Source of the DNA: Pseudomonadota bacterium
GTDB taxonomy: Bacteria; Pseudomonadota; Alphaproteobacteria; Rhizobiales; Aestuariivirgaceae
DNA length: 10,486 bases
Reading direction: 5' to 3'
NCBI GenBank assembly: GCA_016522385.1
Contig: JAEKFU010000045.1
Coordinates: 1 to 10,486, forward strand
Shown here: in pieces, positions 6,094-10,486 of the stretch
How positions within the stretch are numbered: position 1 is the stretch's first letter
How the letters are laid out: every line of letters starts with the position of its first letter
Notes under the pieces: model-generated
The model's input: only the letters and a program-made list of their open reading frames with translations
The model's database searches: none
What the model was told of the DNA's origin: nothing
Translations under genes and position numbers: made by a program

Positions 6094-6759
6094 CTGCGTA
6101 TCCTAGTCGTCGAAGACGAGCCCAAGCTGGCGCAAGACGTATGCCGTGTTCTGGAAGGTGCTGGCTTCGTGCCCGAAATTTCCAGCGACGGCGAAGACGC
6201 ATGGTTTCGCGGCAGTACCGAGGACTATGCCGCTGTCGTGTTGGATTTGGGGTTACCCAAAATCGACGGAATCAGCGTCTTGCAGCGCTGGCGCGAGGCA
6301 CACATAACGACGCCCGTTCTGGTTCTCACCGCCAGGTCAAGCTGGCAGGAAAGAGTGACGGGCATTGATGCTGGCGCCGACGATTACCTCGTCAAGCCCT
6401 TTCAGATGGAAGAACTGATCGCCCGGCTGCACGCCATCGTGCGGCGTACGGCCGGAAAGTCGACATCTACCATCACAATCGGACCGGTGTCGCTCGACGC
6501 GCGGCAGATGCGAGTCACAGTTGACGGCACCCGTATCCACCTCACACCGTTGGAATACCGCGCTTTGGCCTATCTACTATACAATGCCGGCCGCGTGGTG
6601 CCGCCACACGAACTCAACGACCATGTCTATGGCATCGGCAGCGAGCGCGGCAACAACACACTCGAAGTCCTGGTCGGTCGGCTGCGCCGAAAACTTGGCG
6701 CTGGCCTGATCGAAACGCGGCGTGGTTTTGGATATGTCGTTAACGGCGAGGCTGAATGA
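6094..6759 (+). CDS. PhoP/FeuP-type OmpR-family response regulator, CTG start
   Basis: A DNA-binding response regulator of 221 residues, cytoplasmic. The receiver domain (1-115) carries E7/D8 of the acidic pocket, phosphoacceptor D51 in VVLDLGLP, T79 in VLTAR and K101 in YLVKPF; these numbers coincide with E. coli PhoP, and the segment LTARSSWQERV is PhoP-like. The C-terminal winged-helix domain (about 128-219) includes LTPLEYRALAYLL, the recognition-helix region and the wing GAGLIETRRGFGYVV. The numbering supports the start at CTG 6094 with AGGAGG 5 nt upstream. The next usable codon, GTG 6169, would remove the acidic pocket and first helix. It follows the PepSY gene by 27 nt and overlaps the kinase by ATGA. 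It probably binds the 11-bp-period repeats at 5569-5596 and controls its own operon. The PhoP/FeuP label is by resemblance; I assign no symbol. Confidence 0.93.
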   Translation: MRILVVEDEPKLAQDVCRVLEGAGFVPEISSDGEDAWFRGSTEDYAAVVLDLGLPKIDGISVLQRWREAHITTPVLVLTARSSWQERVTGIDAGADDYLVKPFQMEELIARLHAIVRRTAGKSTSTITIGPVSLDARQMRVTVDGTRIHLTPLEYRALAYLLYNAGRVVPPHELNDHVYGIGSERGNNTLEVLVGRLRRKLGAGLIETRRGFGYVVNGEAE

Positions 6760-8123
6760 TCTGGCACTCTTTGAAGTTCCGGCTGTTCGCAGCCGCCACC
6801 ATATGCGTGCTCGGCGCGCTGGTGCTCTACTGGAGTGTGCTCACACATGTGTTTGAACAGCACGTCTCTGAACGCCTCTACAAGGAACTGGAAGCTCATC
6901 TCAACCAGCTCACCACTTTGTTGGAGGTCACCAGTGACGGTGGAATCAGGGTGTCGGACAATCTTGATAATCCGAGGTTCGCGCGGCCTTTCGGCGGGCT
7001 TTACTGGCAGGTAAAGTCCGAAGCTGGCGCCGTAATGGCCTCAAGGTCGTTGTGGGATCAGGCCATCGAGCTGCCGCCGACCGGAGTCCGTCCCGGCGTT
7101 ATCTCACGCCATCGCGGTATCAAGTCGAACAGCGGTACGCTAATCGCCATCGAACGCACCGTATTGTTAAAGACCGGGGGCCGTGATCAGCCCGTCCAAC
7201 TGGTTCTGGCTATGGATCAAAAGGATCTTGACCTGGCCAAGGCATCATTTGACGCTGACGTCGCGATCCTTGTTGCAATGCTGGCGTTGTTTCTGCTCGC
7301 CGCCGCAGCCGTTCAGATCCTCGTTGGTTTGCGTCCCATGGGTATGCTCAGGCAACGCCTTGGCGCCATGGCTGCGCGCAAGTCGGATACTCTTGATGGA
7401 CGATTTCCAAGTGAGGTCCAACCCTTGGTGGAGGAGCTGAACAGTTTGCTTGAAGAACGCGCCGCCATGGTCGTTCGTGCTCGGGCCAGTGCCGCCGATT
7501 TGGCGCATGGCCTCAAAACGCCGCTTGCGGTCCTGTCGGCGGAAAGCCGGGCGCTTTCGCAGTTAGGCCATCCTGACGCCGCCAAGGAAATCGACCAACA
7601 GGTCAATGTCATGAACCGCCACATCGAGCGACAGCTGGCCCGTGCAAGAGCCCGCGGCCAGGGCAGATTGATGGATCAAGGCACCGAGTTGAAGCCGGCC
7701 CTCGAAAAGTTGATCCGGGCGTTTCGCCAGTTGCCGCGTGGCGATGATATTAACTGGATTCAGTCCGTCGACACCGGTCTATTTGCAAATATAGACCCCA
7801 TGGACTTTGAAGAGGTCGCCGGCAATATTCTCGACAATGCGCGAAAATGGACCAATGACGAAGTCTCGATCAGCGCGGAATTGGCGGGCAGCGAAGTCAA
7901 GTTATCCATTCGTGACAATGGTTGTGGTGTTGCCTCATCGGACATGCCGCGGATTCTTGAGCGCGGCAGCCGCATTGACGAAAGTGTACCGGGTGCCGGT
8001 CTGGGGCTGGCAATTGTCCAGGATATCCTGGATATCTATCAGGCGCGCTTGCGCTTCGAAGACGTCGAGCCGCAAGGCCTTTGTGTACAAATATATCTAC
8101 CAGCATATACCGGGCAGCCATGA
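6756..8123 (+). CDS. PhoQ/FeuQ-type sensor histidine kinase
   Basis: A 455-residue inner-membrane kinase, partner of the preceding regulator (ATGA overlap at 6756-6759). TM1 is about 8-30 and TM2 about 167-190, enclosing a periplasmic sensor region of roughly 135 residues that includes GLYWQVKS and a strand-rich end, as in PhoQ-like PDC sensors. A short HAMP-like segment follows, then the H-box ADLAHGLKTPLAVL with H251 as phosphoacceptor, closely resembling the PhoQ H-box. The ATPase domain has the N-box EEVAGNILDNARKW (N357/N361), the G1 box IRDNGCGV (D387) and the G2 box GAGLGLAI. All catalytic elements are intact. The ligand is not evident: the sensor region is not conspicuously acidic as in Mg-sensing PhoQ, and the PepSY-like protein upstream may provide input. 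Its stop overlaps the next gene's start, so expression of the PPOX protein is coupled to it. Confidence 0.93.
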   Translation: MIWHSLKFRLFAAATICVLGALVLYWSVLTHVFEQHVSERLYKELEAHLNQLTTLLEVTSDGGIRVSDNLDNPRFARPFGGLYWQVKSEAGAVMASRSLWDQAIELPPTGVRPGVISRHRGIKSNSGTLIAIERTVLLKTGGRDQPVQLVLAMDQKDLDLAKASFDADVAILVAMLALFLLAAAAVQILVGLRPMGMLRQRLGAMAARKSDTLDGRFPSEVQPLVEELNSLLEERAAMVVRARASAADLAHGLKTPLAVLSAESRALSQLGHPDAAKEIDQQVNVMNRHIERQLARARARGQGRLMDQGTELKPALEKLIRAFRQLPRGDDINWIQSVDTGLFANIDPMDFEEVAGNILDNARKWTNDEVSISAELAGSEVKLSIRDNGCGVASSDMPRILERGSRIDESVPGAGLGLAIVQDILDIYQARLRFEDVEPQGLCVQIYLPAYTGQP

Positions 8124-8740
8124 AAAACTCGCATCTCATCTCGACGTTGAACGATCTTGTCGGCCTGTATGGGACCGTCAACAAGCACTCGTTGGTCAAG
8201 GAGACACCTGCACTCACAGTTGAATATCGGCGCTGGCTAGAGCGTTCCCGATTCTTTGCCATTGCCAGTTCCGGGCCAGAAGGTCTTGATTGCTCTCCGC
8301 GTGGCGATGCTCGTGGCGAATTGTTTAGGCTGCTCGATGACCGCACGCTCGCCATCCCGGACCGACGGGGCAACAACCGGCTCGACACACTCCGCAATAT
8401 AGTTGCGGACCCGCGTGTGGCACTGTTGTTCTTGATTCCCGGCATCAACGAGACGCTGCGGATCAACGGCCGGGCAAGGATTTCGACTGACCCTGACTTG
8501 ATCGATAGTTTCGCAGTGGATGACAAAAAGCCCGCTACGGTCATCATCGTCGATATCTCCTCGGTCTACTTTCAGTGTGCCCGGGCCCTGGCTCGGGCTC
8601 AGCTTTGGGACCCTGACACCAAGGCTAACCGCCAGGACGTGCCGACAGCCGGGCAGATGACCGAGGCAGCTTCACCGTCATTTGATGCCGACACCTACGA
8701 CTCCGATTTGGCAGCACGTCACAAAGCAACACTCTACTGA
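8120..8740 (+). CDS. PPOX-fold FMN-dependent enzyme, DR_2398-like family
   Basis: A 206-residue protein of the pyridoxamine 5'-phosphate oxidase split-barrel superfamily, expected to bind FMN as a dimer in the cytoplasm. The ATG at 8120 overlaps the kinase stop (ATGA), a better start than the upstream ATG at 8081, which lies within the kinase. Family blocks are clear: CSPRGD (58-63), LAIPDRRGNNRLDTLRNI (77-94), LLFLIPGINETLRINGRARI (102-121), and YFQCARALARAQLWDP (150-165). The last block normally reads YFHCAKA in this family as I recall it, so His is replaced by Gln. No membrane or signal segment. The reaction of this family is not established; roles in redox or cofactor chemistry are guesses. 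Its place as third gene of a two-component unit suggests co-expression with the signalling proteins. Confidence 0.88.
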   Translation: MKNSHLISTLNDLVGLYGTVNKHSLVKETPALTVEYRRWLERSRFFAIASSGPEGLDCSPRGDARGELFRLLDDRTLAIPDRRGNNRLDTLRNIVADPRVALLFLIPGINETLRINGRARISTDPDLIDSFAVDDKKPATVIIVDISSVYFQCARALARAQLWDPDTKANRQDVPTAGQMTEAASPSFDADTYDSDLAARHKATLY

Positions 8741-8773
8741 GCCTGGCAAAATCTGCCGCAACGCACGAATTGA

Positions 8774-8802
8774 TTGACATAAGTTTGATATCAAACTATA
8801 TA
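8774..8802 (+). promoter_or_regulatory. Sigma70-type promoter of the nitroreductase-marR operon
   Basis: A consensus -35 TTGACA (8774-8779) and -10 TATATA (8797-8802) are separated by exactly 17 bp. The expected transcription start is near 8809, giving a leader of about 20 nt before the ribosome site AAAGGAG (8818-8824) and ATG at 8831. Such a strong promoter with palindromes on it implies repression. Confidence 0.85.
8782..8797. promoter_or_regulatory. Operator 1: perfect 16-bp palindrome in the promoter spacer
   Basis: AGTTTGATATCAAACT is fully self-complementary and fills the spacer between the -35 and -10 elements. Size and position fit a MarR-type dimer that blocks RNA polymerase; the probable repressor is encoded at 9982-10428. 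Confidence 0.8.
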
Positions 8803-8817
8803 GTTTGACATCAAACC
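8802..8817. promoter_or_regulatory. Operator 2: near-identical palindrome over the transcription start
   Basis: AGTTTGACATCAAACC repeats operator 1 with two changes, its start 20 bp downstream (about two helical turns, the same DNA face). It covers the predicted +1 region. Tandem sites in register suggest two repressor dimers side by side. Confidence 0.75.
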
Positions 8818-8830
8818 AAAGGAGTCGATC

Positions 8831-9979
8831 ATGGACAGACGCAAGTTCCTCGCATTGTCCGGAGGTGGCGTCATCCTCGCCGCCAGCACGGCCACTGCCG
8901 GTTTCACATTGACCCGCACACCGCACAGGGCGCTTCAACCCTGGAAAGACGCCGGTTCGCTGTATAGCGACCCGCGCAAGAAGGCTTTGTCCTATGCCAT
9001 CCTGGCGCCCAATCCACATAACCGTCAGCCATGGATCGTTGACCTGTCGAAGCCCGGTCAGGTGATCCTTCATGTGGACACCGATCGCCTGCTGCCGCAT
9101 ACCGATCCGTTCAGCCGTCAGATCACGATAGGTCTCGGCTGTTTTCTTGAATTGATGCGTATGGCGGCGGCAAAGGACGGATACAAGGTCGACCTCATTC
9201 TGTTCCCGGAAGGTGAGGATGATGCGGCGCTAGACAAACGGCCCGTTGCGGTTGCGACTTTTTTAAAGGACGAAACGGTAGCCAGTGATCCGCTGTGGGC
9301 ACATGTGCTCAGCCGGCGTTCGCTCAAGGAACCCTACGACGTCGATCGGGCTGTGCCACGTGATGCATTGGCCAAGCTTGAAGCCGCATCATCCAACGGC
9401 AGCTTGGTTGGCACCAGCAATGAATCAGCCATGGTGAGCAAACTTCGCCGGCTCACTCGCAAAGCAATGGTCATTGAGGTCGAGACGCCCCGCACGTTCA
9501 AGGAAAGTGTCGATCTGTTCCGCATTGGAAAAGCGGAAATCGAATCCAATCCGGACGGGATCGATTTTTCTGGTCCGATGTTTGAAGCAATGAGCCTGAC
9601 AGGCGTGTTCACCCGCGAAGCGGCCATGGACAAAACCACGGCAGCCTATCGCGAAGGTCTGAAATCGGTAACGATAACCTGCGAAACCGCCATGGCCCAT
9701 GTCTGGCTGATCAGCCGGACAAATACCCGCGTCGACCAGATTAATGCCGGACGAGACTGGCTGCGGATCAATCTGACGGCAACGGGAGAGGGCCTCGGCA
9801 CCCAGCCGATGAGTCAGCCGCTGCAGGAGTACGACGAAATGAAGCCCTGCTACGATGAGATCCACAAGATGCTGGCGCCTGAAGGCGGCACGATACAAAT
9901 GCTGGGTAGATTGGGCTATGGTGTCGCCGTTCCGCCGAGTCCCCGGTGGCCGCTAGATGCAAAGATCCTAAAGGCCTAG
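8831..9979 (+). CDS. Tat-exported nitroreductase-family (Acg-like) flavoprotein
   Basis: A 382-residue protein of the nitroreductase fold, likely FMN-binding. The N-terminus MDRRKFLALSGGG followed by ILAASTATAGF is a twin-arginine signal (DRRKFL), consistent with export of a folded, cofactor-loaded enzyme to the periplasm. Typical blocks are YAILAPNPHNRQPW (55-68), an FMN-site-like segment in this group, SRQITIGLGCFLELMRMAA (95-113), SRRS (161-164) and GLGTQPMSQPLQEY (321-334). The length, roughly twice a simple nitroreductase, and the APNPHNRQPW block match the Acg-like two-lobed group. Substrate unknown; nitroaromatic or quinone reduction would be the family expectation. AAAGGAG lies 6 nt before the ATG. 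It has its own strong promoter with two palindromic operators, and the MarR-type regulator follows 2 nt after its stop when started at TTG 9982. Confidence 0.88.
   Translation: MDRRKFLALSGGGVILAASTATAGFTLTRTPHRALQPWKDAGSLYSDPRKKALSYAILAPNPHNRQPWIVDLSKPGQVILHVDTDRLLPHTDPFSRQITIGLGCFLELMRMAAAKDGYKVDLILFPEGEDDAALDKRPVAVATFLKDETVASDPLWAHVLSRRSLKEPYDVDRAVPRDALAKLEAASSNGSLVGTSNESAMVSKLRRLTRKAMVIEVETPRTFKESVDLFRIGKAEIESNPDGIDFSGPMFEAMSLTGVFTREAAMDKTTAAYREGLKSVTITCETAMAHVWLISRTNTRVDQINAGRDWLRINLTATGEGLGTQPMSQPLQEYDEMKPCYDEIHKMLAPEGGTIQMLGRLGYGVAVPPSPRWPLDAKILKA
9970..9974 (+). promoter_or_regulatory. Ribosome binding site for the marR-type gene
   Basis: AAAGG, inside the last codons of the nitroreductase gene, lies 7 nt before TTG 9982. 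It favours that start over GTG 9946, which would add 12 residues (MAARCKDPKGLA) unlike the N-termini of MarR proteins. Confidence 0.55.
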
Positions 9980-9981
9980 CC

Positions 9982-10428
9982 TTGAAAGAAAAACAAAAGC
10001 GCGTCTTCCAGTTCTTCAACGAAGTGGGGATCATTCAGCAGCTTGTCGGGAACATGTTCAACCGCAGGCTACCTGAGGGTTTGCACGTCTCTCATTTCTC
10101 AGTGCTTAACCACATGATCCGGCTTGGCGACGGCAGAACACCTCTCGCGCTGGCCGATGCCTTTCAAGTCACCAAGGGTACGATGACCCACACTGTCTCG
10201 ACCCTTGAAAAACGCGGCTTTGTCGAGGTCAGGCCCAATGCTGCCGACGGCCGCAGCAAACTGGTGTTCTTGACAGACGCCGGCCGCACGTTTCACGCAT
10301 CGGCTATCGAAAGCCTTACGCCCATGCTCGACATACTCGGACGCGAGATCGATGTAGACAAATTGATCGAGGTCCTGCCGGTGCTCAAGGAAGTGCGCCA
10401 GTTCCTCGATGACCGACGTGACATGTAG
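9982..10428 (+). CDS. MarR-family transcriptional regulator, probable TTG start
   Basis: A winged-helix repressor of 148 residues from TTG 9982 (AAAGG 7 nt upstream); GTG 9946 inside the nitroreductase gene is the alternative. Residues 5-30 form the first dimerisation helix. The wHTH lies at about 38-98: HFSVLNHMIRLGD, GRTPLALADAFQVTKGTMTHTVSTLEKRGF with the recognition helix about 63-77, and the wing RPNAADGRSKLVFLT (84-98), with the DGR motif typical of the family. The last 45 residues are the C-terminal dimerisation helices. No Cys is present with this start, so thiol oxidation is unlikely to be the switch and a small ligand is more likely. As second gene of the operon it would feed back on the palindromes at 8782-8817; MarR dimers typically bind sites of that size. 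Target assignment is inferred from position. Confidence 0.88.
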   Translation: MKEKQKRVFQFFNEVGIIQQLVGNMFNRRLPEGLHVSHFSVLNHMIRLGDGRTPLALADAFQVTKGTMTHTVSTLEKRGFVEVRPNAADGRSKLVFLTDAGRTFHASAIESLTPMLDILGREIDVDKLIEVLPVLKEVRQFLDDRRDM

Positions 10429-10486
10429 CGTCTGACACGAACCTGCATCCGGCAAATGTAGTATCATAATGCCACCAGCGTACCCC
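10429..10486. other. Sequence downstream of the MarR-type gene
   Basis: The last 58 bases hold no recognisable gene, hairpin with T-tract or repeat. Confidence 0.5.

Noticed and set aside
7897..8547. Minus-strand 216-codon frame
   Set aside because: Antisense to the kinase and PPOX genes, both of which have complete family motifs.
1..10486. CRISPR array, tRNA, insertion sequence or phage gene
   Set aside because: No regularly spaced repeats, cloverleaf-like segments, terminal inverted repeats or transposase/integrase motifs were seen on reading both strands.

Overview
The window looks like a chromosomal segment of an alphaproteobacterium, possibly Hyphomicrobiales. This rests on moderately high G+C by eye, caspase-like proteins with a C-terminal SPOR-like domain, a PhoP/FeuP-type two-component system, and the style of the short-chain dehydrogenase and of the Tat-exported nitroreductase. 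No tRNA, rRNA, CRISPR array, transposase or phage gene was seen. Ten protein genes and one disrupted gene fill almost all of the sequence, and no gene-free stretch exceeds 300 bases.

Left block (88-2756, minus strand): an OsmC-family protein, then an exported caspase-like (C14) protein ending in a SPOR-like domain, then an exported PGRP-type N-acetylmuramoyl-L-alanine amidase. The amidase start overlaps the caspase stop. SPOR domains of other proteins bind glycan strands that amidases have stripped of peptides, so the last two products may act at the same cell-wall sites. Divergent from OsmC is a short-chain dehydrogenase (2884-3606). An in-frame TAG cuts it 39 codons before the natural end of the family; the missing C-terminus is still intact in frame up to 3726. 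An MFS transporter (4935-3745, minus) converges on it.

Central block (5164-8740): a small exported Arg-rich protein (minus) is divergent from an exported PepSY-like protein. The latter leads a plus-strand operon with a PhoP-type response regulator, a PhoQ-type histidine kinase and a PPOX-fold flavoenzyme. The regulator appears to start at CTG: no ATG, GTG or TTG exists between the preceding stop and its conserved N-terminus, and a perfect AGGAGG sits 5 nt before the CTG. Regulator/kinase and kinase/PPOX overlap by ATGA. The divergent intergenic region holds an inverted repeat and an 11-bp-period direct repeat of AATGTCAG, the expected geometry for an OmpR/PhoP-family operator. This suggests an autoregulated envelope-sensing unit with two periplasmic basic accessory proteins and a coupled flavoprotein.

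Right block (8774-10428): a Tat-signal nitroreductase-family protein followed directly by a MarR-family repressor. The promoter has a consensus -35 and a near-consensus -10, with one perfect 16-bp palindrome filling the spacer and a second near-copy two helical turns downstream. This is a probable MarR-autoregulated redox operon.
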